From assembly GCF_042100115.1 (NCBI RefSeq), contig NC_091278.1, forward strand, positions 1,302,001-1,366,000: a stretch of 64,000 bases of DNA. Direction: 5' to 3'. The position numbers and the translations under genes are program-made. Each line of letters opens with the position of its first letter. The stretch's first letter is position 1. Shown piece by piece: positions 1 to 11,416 of this stretch. This DNA is from Alternaria dauci (lineage: Eukaryota > Ascomycota > Dothideomycetes > Pleosporales > Pleosporaceae). The notes under the pieces are model-generated. The model worked only from the letters and a program-made list of their open reading frames with translations, had not been told where the DNA came from and made no database searches.

Positions 1-3000
1 CAAATTGCGAGATGCAACCTACAGTCAGGGTAGTAAGTTCAGAGCATCTGCCATGATGACACGTGCAGAGTGTAGTGCTCCAGGCGTGAACGTGGAAAAA
101 GGCAAGTAAGGAGAGGACGACAGGGTGCGAAGAGGCAGCGAATGGCATGCAATGAGCTTCTTTCCACAGACGAGCAGATCCTAGAATTGGTGAAGCGATT
201 GTGGGTTTACGGTACTGTCATTTGCGCGCGAAGACTGGTGCCGAACATCTGAAGGAAGTAGCGTGCTCGAGCCAAGAAGAAGTGGTGCCGCTTCGGCGAC
301 CCAAAGTGGCGGGCCGTTTACCTCGCATTTCTGACTGGGGTATACTCAGCCCTGGGAACAACGTGCAGCCCACTTCATGAGACGCTTGTAAGGCCTGTCA
401 AAGCGGGCGTGTGTGATTTTCTCGGTCGCTTGCTGTGTTTTCTCGCCTCTGTGTGTCGCGAAGCACAGTGCCTAGGTAGATTACTCAATGCGCTCGCCTA
501 CACCGATTTCTTGCTTAATGTCCGGGCAGGAAACTGCCGCGGCCTAACACGTTCTTCAGAAGCTATGACGCAGCCCGTGGAAGTGCGGCTTGTCTTGGGT
601 GAGCTCACGAGCGGTACGACTCGGGCGTTACTGCGGTCTGCCTGCAACCGGTTCCCCCTGGCTGTTCATCAGACATGTTGATTCAAGCGGTGAAGACGAC
701 AAAGTTGATTGGCCAGCGCGGCTATCATGACACGATTGACGCTGGCCGAGGAGCGTACCGAACGAGGAGGATATCAAGAAATTTTGTAAGCCTCTTGGCT
801 GGGCTCTTACGGAACCTAGACTTCGGAGTCGCTCCATGAACCGCGACGGGAACCCTCATCCATGGCCTTGATCCCTGGCTCTTTGCCTGAAACGCTGGCC
901 AGTCTTTCTTGGTTATTTTGTACATTTGACAATGTACTTTGAAGGCAAGAGTCTGATTGAAAGCTTATCGTAGAGATGCACGCCGTGTAATGTTTCCGAG
1001 ACGAGTAGCATAAGCGACACATGGCTGCGATGCGGCACACACGCGTCTTTGCTGTAGCGACCAACGCACATGTAACACGAAACCCGACGAGATCGTCGAC
1101 GGAGATTTGGTTTTGATTACTGTACCATTGCGCCGGGCCTCTCGTACTTTACAACCTGTGGTTAGTCGCACGCCTCGATACGCGCCACAAATATTCGAGG
1201 GTCACGAATCGTCTCTGCTGCAACGAGCCACGACCAAGGATGGATCCGCAGTATCGCCTAAGTATGCACATGGCCAGGTGATCATGACGATGGTACCCAG
1301 GTCGGGACACGAGATGCTCGCTAGACGTCTTAGAATGTTGGCAAGATGCGAAAGAGCGGTGGAAGCTCGCGGCACTTCACCCGTGGACCTAATCCAGGGT
1401 CCTCCTGTCTGAGCAAGTAGGCCTGACGCGGAGTTGAGCACGAAGCAGAGCCCTTGGACGAGCGGTTGGAGAACCTTTGTCTTCCGTCGCAGCCGTAGGC
1501 GCTTGACAAAGGTTAAAGAGGATGATGCGTCGTAAGATGCAGATGCCCCAGGGTGTGGCCATGGAGTGTACCGATATCGCTTGCAGGTGCCTCATGGAAG
1601 AAAGAGTAGACATGGTTGCGCATCGTCGGGGAAGAAGCAGAGCCGATGTTTAGGGCCCACTGTGGGCATCATCGCATTGCTAGCTGCAGCGCCAGTCCTC
1701 ATGCTACATTTGCTCTTCACATCATATTGACCGCGATTCCCACCGCAATCGCATTAGCAATTGCCCTTCTGGATGATGGCATTGCTCTAACAGACGTCAG
1801 AGGTGTTTCTGCATCCTGCGAAGGCAGCGCGCCTTTCGTCCGGCCGTCTACTGACTCGCCTGCTTCTCAGAGCGACTCTCATGTCCCTTCTAGAAGATAC
1901 CTCTTCCTTTCAGCGGTTTCACAGTAGCGCCGAAGCCATGTGCGGACCCGTCCGCTAGGCCGGCGATCAGCCTGGCATCTAAACTGGCGCAAGCCCACGC
2001 TGGGCAGCTTTCACTTGCATACGGTGTACGATTTCTAATAAAGTAGCTCGAGTAATTCCTGTTTGAACTGATCGGATAGCGGCATTCTTTCCCACATCCT
2101 CCACATGGATGCTAGCCTCGTCCAACACCATCCATTACTCTGCATCTGAAGTTTGCCTCACCTTCATGCAAGTGTACAGAGAAGACAGCACATTGGCGCT
2201 AATCAGCACTCACCGATCGTACAAGGCGCTACCCATTCGAGTCATCTACAACAGCTGTCGCTCACACCCTCGATTCCATAGTACAGCTGATGTCGACAAC
2301 GCAGAACCAAAAGGAAGCAACCAATCCAAGAGCATCTAGTGTTGCTGGCTCAAATAGGCTCTGTGTCCGTCCTTACCGCAGCAAGCGTAAACACATCCTA
2401 TCCAGTACGCGCTTCTGAGAAAGATGTGCAGCCATGAAGCTTCGACAGTAGACAACACAATGCGAATCAAGACTGAACACGTAGGATGACAAGTAAACGG
2501 CTGAGCGAGGTTCAGAATGCTTCAGAGCATAGAAGAGGAAACGTAAAAAAAGGCCCGAATTGGGTGTTCACCTGACCAGAGCTCTCCAGGGCTGCATCCA
2601 CACCCAGATCAAAAGCAAACGCCCTTCCTTCGCGGAATAGGAAAGTCGCAGTCAAGACGACAAGGCCGGTTGGTCTCCCAGAGGCACGTGAAGGAGATAC
2701 GCGAGCGCGTCTCTGACTGAGGTAGGAAAGCCATCGCTTGCGAGGAAAAAAGAATACTCACGCGTCGCCTGCGAAACCCAAGTTCGATGTACGACATCCA
2801 CATTGGGATCCATGAGGGTCACCTTGGTACAGCATCAATTATTTACCTGCCATAACAGATGCACATTTGGCACGCTCGTCAGTTCTGTACCTCAGTACAC
2901 CTCGCAGGATGACAGTCGTAATGTGACGCTTCGTCGCAGCACATTGAGCAAGCGCATATCAGTCAGGTCATCGGCGCGATAGGCTCGATCTATCAGGACA

Positions 3001-3191
3001 TCGTATTCAGATCATCTCGCGGACGCTGAGAACGATGCACGCAAGGTATGATACGGATACGAAACTAACAACGACAAGACTATTTGAGGTGTTGCATAGA
3101 TCCATTCATGCTAGTATAAGAACTATGTGCGAATGCGAATATTTACAGTGAAGTATGTCGTCTCAGGGGTGCTCATCAGTTCGTGACCCGT
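1..3191. other. Gene-free stretch of ordinary base composition
   Basis: I find no coding region I can support here. Open frames on both strands are short (about 100 codons or fewer), overlap each other on opposite strands and show no recognisable domain, signal peptide or plausible exon chain. No tRNA or rRNA-like sequence was seen. The right part (from about 2.8 kb) is downstream of the convergent AA9 gene and would include its 3' UTR and terminator. A spliced or non-coding gene could have been missed. Confidence 0.5.
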
Positions 3192-3993
3192 CTAGCAGGT
3201 AAACTTCTTAGGACCCGGGATAGTATAGGTCGAAGCCTTGTACGCATCATAAGTAATACCAGCGTCAGAGCCCTTGTACGCGCCAGGGAAGGAAACAAGA
3301 CCGCTGGGCTTGGTGCTTCCACCACCAGTGACCTTGAGCTGATGGCAACCAGGATAGAACTGGGCACCAGGGTACTGGTACGCGGCGTGCAGCGCAATGA
3401 TTTCATGGCGAACGAGGTAGTAACCGGGAGCAATGCACTTGGGGATAGTATAGGTGACGGAACCACCAGCGACCTGGAGAGCATCGGAGCCCCAGACATC
3501 TGAAGTGCCTTGGCGGCCATCTTCCTGGACCTTGAACCAGACAGCACTGTCACGACGTTGTTAGCACGAACCAAAGGCCAGAACGGGGGAAAAGAAGCAA
3601 GGCAACTTACGCAGACTCGGGCATCCAGGCGTTGCAGCCCGTGTCGGGGCACTTGGCCATGTAGGTAATGGTAGGACCCATGTGGCTCTCTGGCCACAGC
3701 GTCCAGAAGAGCTCGACGTCAGAGCCAGCGGCAGCCTCGGCGTGCAGAGCAGCGGGCTTGGAGCCGTTGATGCCACCAGCAGCGTAGCCGCCGCATTGCA
3801 CATCGGAGATGGTAACGTCCTCGACGGGTCCGTTGCCCTGGATGGGACGCGAGATGCGCTTCACGTCGGTCATGTACGGGTCTTGGTACGGCTGGTAGAA
3901 GACGTATTCCTTGCCGCCGATGGTAGCGTTGTTGACGTAGCCGTGGGCTGCAACGGCGGTGGCGAAAGCGAGGGCGGAGGTGATGTACTTCAT
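3192..3993 (-). CDS. AA9 lytic polysaccharide monooxygenase (former GH61), secreted
   Basis: Copper enzyme that oxidatively cleaves cellulose or related glucans outside the cell (family knowledge). The model is two exons, 3993-3611 and 3546-3192, with a 64-bp intron opening GTAAGT and closing CAG, giving 245 residues. The N-terminus is a signal peptide (MKYITSALAFATAVAA) followed by His-Gly-Tyr-Val, so the mature protein begins with the histidine that forms half of the copper brace. The second brace histidine lies in SHMGPTITYMAKC, and the axial tyrosine region is QFYPGCHQLKV near the C-terminus. The family motif GYYLVRHEIIALH is intact. There is no CBM1 or linker, so it is a single-domain enzyme. 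TATA-like AT boxes lie about 125 and 215 bp upstream of the start. Substrate and regioselectivity cannot be read from the sequence. Confidence 0.95.
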
Positions 3994-5592
3994 GGTGAAG
4001 ATGTTCGATTCGAAGAAGAGGTTTTTGAAGAAAGAAGTGAAAGTTGCGTCAAAGATACGATCCTGTCGTAATGAAGCGTGGTGTAAGCCGAAGCTGAAAC
4101 TGAAGAAGTGAATGACTTATAAGTTGGAAACAAAAGAGTGAATGGATGCAATGCGATCGGTACTGAGTGACCTCGATGCCGGAATAGATTGCTCGAGGTC
4201 GCGGCTCTTATAGTACACATGGTTTGCTCGGTGGTAATTACTCCACGACACAGGGCTGCGGTGCGTCACACAGGATTGTGGAATGTTTGAAACTCGTCAT
4301 GGCGGTGCATGCTGGAGGGCGATCATCAAGGAGGGTGCGTAGATTAATCACGGCACGCTAGCTACACATGATGGTCTTGGTGGACTCCACAGTTCCCCTT
4401 TGAGGCTGCGAGCAGTAGCTTCATCTAGCCCGTTGTCCCCGTAAAGGAGCACGCTGCAAGTAAGCGAAATGAGTGTAAATAGTAGAATCTCTTGTCAGAC
4501 GTCATTTGGTCTTTTAACGAGTCCAAACAAACATGCTTTTTGCGAGGAAACAGAAGTCGAGGGCGATACGCCCACAGGGTAGCGGTCGTGGGCGAACTAG
4601 AGTGGAGTCTCGACCGTCTTGAAACATGGCGTGTAAAACATTTCCACAGCGCTTGCGATTCACAATTGGCGGACATGAGTAGATGCTGGGTTGTTTGTCT
4701 CAGATTAGAGGTGGCATACACGTGATTGCGGATGTCGCTACCGGATTATGTTGCATCGTCGGAGAAATTAAATTGCATGTTATATAGAGAAAGCCGGGAT
4801 GCCGGTCGTCATTGTGTCACAATGCCACTGCCTGTATACTGAACGCCTGAGATGGCTGCGGGACTGCTGGGATGCGGCCCGGGGGTTGGGGATGGTTTGG
4901 GGCGGACGCCATGTTAGATTGCGATGCGCTGGACAGCATCTTGGCTCTGGCAGAAGATGTGGGCGAAGGAATCAAAGCCACAAATTTTTGTGCGTGAGCA
5001 ATACGGGTTAGACACTCAGTGTCGTGTTAAGTATATAGGTGATACTGTCGCGATTGCTCTGCAGGATCCTGCTGCACCTCCTCTGGTGAACATGTTGCCC
5101 CAATCGACTAAACTGTGCAGTACAAATCATTGCTCATCAACTGTTGACTCGTTGCCAAAGACTTGGTCGTAAGTGGGAAGGGGTTAGGAGTAATGGGGAA
5201 AAAGGGGCTCATAGTGGACAACGATATCAGTAGGACCGTGCTCTATGTCTTGAGCAATTCGCTCTGTTGATAACAGAGAAAGCGCTGGCGAGAGTTTCGT
5301 TGCGCCATGGGGCGGCTGAGGGCCAAACTTATGCGACCACGGCTTTGGTGACTATGTAGCACATTAGCAGACGGAATGCTTGCTCGACATCACTGAGCAC
5401 AGTCTTGACTCATACTCCTGATTGCAATGCAGAGGCACTCGTAGGCATCAGAGAGTAAGTATTAACACAGCTGCATGAAGTAACGTGCAACCTATCCATG
5501 AACTCCGAGTTGTGGCCGCAGACGTTTGAGTATGCCAAAACCATGCCCTGGGCTCCAAAAAAATACAGCCATGTACCCGTATCGTGATTCTT
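3994..5592. other. Intergenic region: AA9 promoter and clathrin light chain 3' side
   Basis: The left part is the upstream region of the minus-strand AA9 gene, and minus-strand TATA-like hexamers occur near 4116 and 4207. The right part lies beyond the stop codon of the minus-strand clathrin light chain gene. Short open frames here (under 100 codons) have no recognisable product. I see no RNA gene or repeat. Confidence 0.5.
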
Positions 5593-6499
5593 CTAGTATC
5601 CAGTGGCACCGGGTGCCTTTTCGTCCTTCTTCAGGCTGAGCAGTAGTTCTCGGAATCGGGCCTTTTCGCTGCCTGATGCGCCGCCCTTTGTGCCCTTTCC
5701 ACTCAAGTCGACCAGCTTGGCGATGCGCTCCCAGCTGGTGCCGCCTGCCGTGGTGTCGTCGCGGTTTGCCAGAAACTCGTCGGCCTCCTTTCGTGTCTTG
5801 GCAATCTCCTTGTCCTTTTTGTTGTTGTAGTTCTCGTAAAAGTCGTCAATGTTCTGCTGGGCCTCCTTGATGGTCCTCTCCTTGCGGTCGCGCGAAACCT
5901 CGTCGCGGTGCTGGATCTGGAGGTCGCGGCGCTCGCGCCATTCGCGAATGACATCGGGTTCGGGTGAGTCTGATCGCTGTGGGGTGAAGGACGGGGCTGG
6001 CTGGCCGGGGAGGAAGGGCAAGCTGGAGCCTGTGATGGTGCCGCCGGGGGCCATGTGCTTGTTTGGGGTCAGTATGCGGGGGGTTCACACTATGGTTGTT
6101 TGGCGGGCTGCCGTCGGGGAAGCAGGGCGGTGCTTACATCGTTGGTCGTGTCAATGGCGGGGAAGGAGCTCTCGAAGCCGCTCATCTCCTGGCCGCCCAC
6201 GTTGGCCTGGCTGAAGTCGCCCCCGAGCAGGTCGTCGTCGCCATCCTCGACCGTCGCGGCCCGGTCGTTTTCTGAGGCAAACTGGTCGGCATCGTCACCG
6301 AGGAGGGCGCGTTCGCGGTCGAGGAAGTTGCTGGCGTCGTTGGAGTCGCCGCCAATGGCAAAGTCTGCTGCATCGCCGCGCGCTTCGGTCTGGCCTGCGA
6401 GGGTTGGTTAGCATGCGATGCGGAGCTGCTTCGGGAGTTGTTGCCCTGGCGGAGCTCACCAGCATCAATCTCGTCTAATGAGGGGAATCGGTCGGCCAT
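5593..6499 (-). CDS. CLC1: Clathrin light chain
   Basis: Regulatory subunit of the clathrin triskelion, binding the heavy-chain hub and acting in endocytic and trans-Golgi vesicle coats (family knowledge). Three exons join in frame: 6499-6460, 6394-6138 and 6057-5593, giving 253 residues, the usual fungal size. The N-terminus MADRFPSLDEIDAG is the classic fungal light-chain start. It is followed by an acidic stretch with DDADQF and GDDDLLGGDF. The last exon holds the heavy-chain-binding alpha-helical region, rich in Glu/Arg/Lys (VIREWRERRDLQIQHRDEV onward), then a conserved segment with SWERIAKLVDLSG and a basic C-terminus. The first exon is only 40 bp, so a gene caller needing a long first exon would miss the true start. 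It is divergent from the RTT103-like gene, with 414 bp between the start codons. Confidence 0.95.
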
Positions 6500-6913
6500 T
6501 GTGGGTGTCGGGTGTGCGGCGGCGAGGAGAGTGCGCGGGGGAAAAGCAATGAGATTGGCGACAATGGGTGGTTGCGTACAGGTGTCTTGTTGTTGTTGCG
6601 TCAGGCACACACTGACCGTCCGTCACGGCCAAGGGAGCTGCTTGGCGCGACCGAGCCACGTTTAGCCGCATCGCACTTAGCCTCGACAGCTTCCCTCACT
6701 TCCCACTGCTCTCCTCCCATCCCATTCCCATTACAGTCCCCAACACACGTCATCACTGTAGTCGCGAGCACTCGCAGAGCACATGTCCCACACTGAAGGC
6801 TTCATCACCTCTGTTGCCATCACTTGCACTGCCGCAGCTTGATTGTCATACTAGTCGCGTGCGCGCCGTCTTTCAGTAGCAGGCTGCACCATTGATTCGT
6901 GAAGACCCTAGTC
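6500..6913. promoter_or_regulatory. Shared divergent promoter region (clathrin light chain / RTT103-like)
   Basis: This 414-bp segment separates two divergently transcribed start codons (6499 minus, 6914 plus) and must contain both 5' UTRs and core promoters. I see no convincing TATA box, only pyrimidine-rich stretches, which fits constitutively expressed fungal housekeeping genes. The assignment rests on position rather than on a defined motif. Confidence 0.5.
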
Positions 6914-8362
6914 ATGGCTTTCACCGAGGACAGCCTCAAGGCGAAGCTGTCATCGCTCAATGAGACGCAGGACGCCATCTCTACTGTTGGCCAGTGGATC
7001 CTCTTTCACAGGTAAAGCTTCCCATCTTCTGCCAAGACCAGGTGGTGAGGTTGGCGCAATCACTTTGTCTGCATGCACATGTGCTTCACGCGACAAACAA
7101 GATACTAACAGCACGTGTACAGACGACATGCTGAGCGCATCGCCCAGGTATGGCTCCAACGCATCAAGGAGGTGCCGCCAAACAAGAAGCTGGTCCTCAT
7201 CTATCTCGCCAACGAAATCACCCAAACCTCCAAGATGCGCAAGAAGGACGAGTTCCTGCGCGCATACGAGCCCATCCTTGCTGAAGGGACCACAGTAGCC
7301 TACAAAGGCTCCCCCCACGAAATACAGAACAAGATCCGCAGAGTAGTCGAGGTCTGGAGGCAGCGCAACATCTTCAACCAGGCTGTACAGCAGGCAGTGG
7401 AGAGGTCGATAGACGACGTGGACCGCACAAAGTCTACGCGCAAACCTGCCCTTGGTGGAGCACTCTTCTCCAGCTCGACCGTCCCGCCTGAGCTCACACC
7501 TGTCGCGCCACTGGCGACCGCGCTCCAGAAAGCCGACCTCGCGACCAAACCCGCCGTCACCACGGCCAACCAGGACTACGAGAAACTCACCAACCCAAAC
7601 GCTGCGATTCCATCTCCGCCCATGCACGCTGCCGGGCTCGCTGCGCTCTGCAAGAAGCTTGCCCTGGCCGAAGGTGCCGTCGCCGAGAGCATCAAGGCAC
7701 GCAAGGCCCTCATCACCGGCCTTGAGCAACTTCTCGAGACGAACAAGAGGAAACTGGTCGACGAAGAGGCACAGGAGGCCGACCTGAAGACGCGCAAAGA
7801 CGCGATAGAGAGCCGAAAGCGCGCCGTCGAGGAAGCCATCCTCAAAGGATTGTCAGCGGCAGAGCAGAATAGGATCTCGACTGCGCCTCTCCCAGTCGCA
7901 ACGACCTCGCCAGTCGCCGCCACCTTCTCAGCTGCGCAGGAACGCCCTCAAGTCGAGGAACTCACGCCTCCGCCCATGGAGTCCTTCACGCCTGTTGGAT
8001 CTCCCCAGCAAGCGCCCGCGCCCAGAAATGACCCTGTACCTGCCATTCGCGACGACGAAATGCCCCAGCCCGTCGCTCATCCTGTCGTGCCCGAGACTGC
8101 CCCTGCGCCCGCGCATCACACAACCCAGCCAGAGTATGCAACCGCAATTGGCGAGCCGAACCAGCACCCAGCCGCAGACCTCCTCAAGAGCCTACAACAC
8201 GCGCGACCAGGAGCCGAGGGTGGTGTCTATGGCCAGCAGGCGTATGAGAATGCGCACAAGAAGAGGAAGATGAGCAGGAATGCGGCAGACGACGACTTTG
8301 CCGCTTTCGCTGGTGACAGAGACATGGCGGGCATTGATGACAACTTTGCCGAGCTGATTTGA
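6914..8362 (+). CDS. RTT103: RTT103-like CTD-interacting (CID/RPR) domain protein
   Basis: Binds the phosphorylated RNA polymerase II C-terminal domain and couples termination by the nuclear 5'-3' exonuclease to transcription (family knowledge). Exon 1 is 6914-7011 and exon 2 is 7123-8362. The intron starts GTAAAG, has a branch-like ACTAAC and ends ACAG; the product is 445 residues. Residues about 1-140 form the helical CID, including QWILFHRRHAERIAQVW, KKLVLIYLANEITQTSK and IQNKIRRVVEVWRQRNIF. A Lys/Glu-rich coiled coil follows at about residues 215-270. The C-terminal half is Pro/Ala-rich and low in complexity, ending with a basic patch (HKKRKMSR) and an acidic tail. Its 3' end converges on CDC37 with 266 bp between the stop codons. 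Confidence 0.88.
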
Positions 8363-8628
8363 GAGAGCGAGTGTTTGAGCATGGGCAGAGTTGGTTGTTT
8401 GGTAGGCAGACATGGCAGACGCAACGAAGCAGGCTTTCGGATAGCTTTTGGGAAAAAGTCACAAGGCGCACAAAAATTAGCTCAGGATATATGGTCGTGT
8501 CGACAATCGTTGTTCGAAGATACCAAATTATCCATCATAATGTACAATTACAGCATTCATGCCATCCCTTTATTTCCGTCATCATCATTCATTCTGGCAT
8601 TGCAAACCATCAACTCAGACGAAACAGG

Positions 8629-10247
8629 TCACGCCTGGCCCGGCATCTTCCTGTTCTTCTCAATCTCGCCCATAATCTGCTGACCCTCCTCGGTCGTCGC
8701 ATCGATGACGCCCTCCTCGAGACTCAACATGCCACCCTGGCCCAGCTTCTCCACCACCTCTTCCGCCTCATCCACACTCATCTTGGCCAGCACCTTGTTC
8801 ACCTCGTCCAGCTTCCCGCTCTCAAGCGCCCGCTGCAGTCCTGGCGGGAAGCTCTCGAAGATCTGCCGTGCCTGCTCTTCTGCCTCTTTTTCTTGCGGGT
8901 CCGTCGCAGTAGACTCCTTGGGCGGAACCGAGATGTTGATTTGCGTGTTGGGGTCTACGGCGTGGAGCTGGATCTGCTCTACACCTGCGCCTTCCGACTG
9001 TGGGTTCTCGGCGCGTTCTTTCAGAATCTCGGCGGCGCGTGTCTTGATACGGTGGTAGGTAGAGTCGACGTCGTCGTTGAACATCTTGCCGGCCTGGTGG
9101 TCTTTGGTCTGTATGCGCTTGAAGAAGAGCTCTACGCCTTGGCGGCCACCGAGCTGTCGACAGTACTGCAGTAGGAGACCTTGGTGTACGCATTGCCGGG
9201 CGTGTTTTGGCTTGCCATCGAGTTCCGAGTTGAAGGCTTCGACGAGGAGTCCGTCGGTCTCTTTTTCGGCTAGGATCTCTGGGTGTGCCATCAGGAACTG
9301 GAGACATGCGTACCAATCTCCGGCTTTTATCTTTGCGAATTGCTGTGCGAGGGGTGAGGCGGTAATGTCGTCGTCGTCATCTTCGGGCGAGGCTCCAACG
9401 ACGCTTCCTTCTTCTATGTCGGCATCTGCGCCCGATGATTGGCCTGTGTCTGTCCGCGTGGCTGCGGGCCGTTGTGGGTTGTTGAGCAGTTCGACTGTGG
9501 TCTCCTTCTTCGCTGCTGTCGACGACGACGCGGCGGCAGCCTTCTTCTTCTTCTCTTCCTCGACCTTCTTGACGTTGGAGTAGTTGAAGCCCTCGTGGAT
9601 GTCGTCGCTGGTGATGTGCTTCTTTTCCTCCTTCTCCAGCTCGTCGAGCTTTGCCAGCAGTTGGCTCTGTAGATCCTGGATGCGCGCCTTCTCCTTCTCC
9701 AGCCCCTGTATAAAGAGTGTGTACCGTGGCTCGTCGCTCTTCTGCTCGTCAATGTCCTTCTTAACCGCGTCTACCAGACTCGCCATCATCTGCGGGTACG
9801 TGGGCTTGTCCTTGATGTGCTCGTGGACGCCCTCTGGCGGTGGCGGCGGCCGATCTGCGCCTCCGTCCTTGTCGACCTTCATGTCCATCATGCTCTCCAT
9901 CATGGCCTGGAAGACGAGCTGGTCGTCGTTTGCGCCATTTCCCTCGGCTTGCTTGTCCTTGTGCGACTTGAGCGCCGTGAGCAGACGGTCGACGCGCTCG
10001 GTAAGGCCGTCGTTGATGATGCGCTCATACTTGAGGGTGCGTATCTGGTGGCGGCGGTGGTCGCGTTCCTGGTGTATCTGGGCCTGCTTCGCGCGAATAA
10101 ACGACTTCTTGTCGACATTGGGGTGCACTTCGATGTCGCTGTCGTCAGAGAGCTCCAAGGCGTCCTGATGCACTGTCAGAAGCTGCGGCTGCGACTGCGG
10201 CGTCGGGGAAGCGCGTCACTCACCCATTTGCTGTAATTGATGACCAT
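8629..10247 (-). CDS. CDC37: Hsp90 co-chaperone Cdc37
   Basis: Kinase-specific co-chaperone that delivers client kinases to Hsp90 in the cytosol (family knowledge). A 24-bp first exon (10247-10224, encoding MVINYSKW) splices over a 59-bp intron to the long exon 10164-8629, giving 519 residues. This start restores the invariant Cdc37 N-terminus YSKWDALELSDDSD, where the serine in the ELSDDSD context is the expected CK2 target. HPNVDKKSF and the long Arg/Glu-rich helix follow. The central Hsp90-binding region (FFKRIQTKDHQAGKMFNDDV) and the C-terminal helical domain (FPPGLQRALESGKLDEVNKVLAKM) are present. Without the mini-exon the frame would begin at an internal ATG and lose the kinase-recognition N-terminus. 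It is convergent with the RTT103-like gene. Confidence 0.95.
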
Positions 10248-11416
10248 TTTGGCTGGGATCTGGGTCGTGTGCTACTGGTGGATGCTGGTGTTGCTGCTAC
10301 TCGAGCCTGCACCGTGTTTAGTACGATTGCGGGGCTCAAGTGGCATGTCGCGTTTGGCCCACAGCGTCATCGAGAAGCTTCGACCAACTTCACCTGCACT
10401 CCATAGCATCCCTCACCAGCGCTGCTGTCGCCTCGACAGAATGACTATACTGGACTTCTATTCTAGCATTGTGCCACATTTCAAGCGCAATACTGCGGGT
10501 ACCAAAAGTTGTCGATAGACCCATATTGCGAGTACACGCCGGAATGGGCCACATGCCATCTATAAGTCTCGTTGGACGCGAACTGCAAGGTCATCCTGTA
10601 TCCCAAGTTGCCAATCACTATGCAGATTCGGCAGCCACTTGCAATTACCGAAGACAAAATGCAAGCACGCCTGCGATGGCTTTCCGCCCATGACATGGAA
10701 TAATGTCGCTAGGAGATGGACCTCCATGTTTAGTTAAAGGCCGGAAATAACTGGTCGAAGCGGTGCGCCGAGATACGCATCTGCATCAAATAGGACTTCG
10801 TCTTGAGCCACGGTACCTCTTGTCAACATTCGTCTCATACTACCAAATCCCCAGCAACCACAAAAACAATCCAGGGCAAACGACGTCTATAAGGAGGAGA
10901 ATCTTTCACGTTCCAGCAAGATACCCAAGACAGCCGGATTTGGGATGTGCTACAGCACTGATCAAATTGAGTAATCGTCAAGAGTGGGGAGCTTTCTGGG
11001 ACCACTGCGAAATGAGCCGCATCCTGAACGGATTGGGGAACACAGGTCGGCGAATAGTGGTCTACGAATACGGGACATGGCTGGGGAGAACTGTCGGAGA
11101 GGTGCGATGACACGTCCCGGTCCTCGGAACGCTAATCGACGCGCTTGTCACTCAACAGGCAGGAGAAAGCCCAGATCAAGCTTTTTGGCATCCGGCGCCG
11201 AAGACTTGTCAATGGCCAGTTCCAAAGCTTATCTTTCTCTCCAATGACAGACACACGTGTGATCTTGCCGTTTCCGCCCCTGCGTCCATGTCTGTCTGAC
11301 GGCGTGGGTGACGCAGCCGAGGCGATCTACGTGCGCGTACCTGCCTCCAAGGCTGCATAAGAAGATAACAGCCTACTTGCTTACCGCCACGCACTGCGAT
11401 TCACTCCGTCTTGATA
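10248..11416. other. Divergent intergenic region between CDC37 and the phosphoesterase gene
   Basis: This segment is upstream of both neighbours and should hold their promoters. Several open frames of about 70-115 codons on both strands overlap one another and have no recognisable domain, so I do not annotate them. No repeats or RNA genes were seen. Confidence 0.5.
10374..10381. promoter_or_regulatory. Possible minimal heat-shock element upstream of CDC37
   Basis: The palindrome GAAGCTTC, about 130 bp upstream of the CDC37 start codon, fits two inverted nGAAn units. A third unit in register is not obvious. Chaperone genes are often HSF1 targets, but an 8-bp match can occur by chance. Confidence 0.25.

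Noticed and set aside
409..1927. Several frames of 70-103 codons in the first 2 kb
   Set aside because: No domain, signal peptide or plausible splice chain; they overlap each other on both strands.
7452..8273. Long alternative-frame and antisense frames over the RTT103-like and CDC37 genes
   Set aside because: Fully contained in recognised coding exons with strong domain matches; shadow frames.
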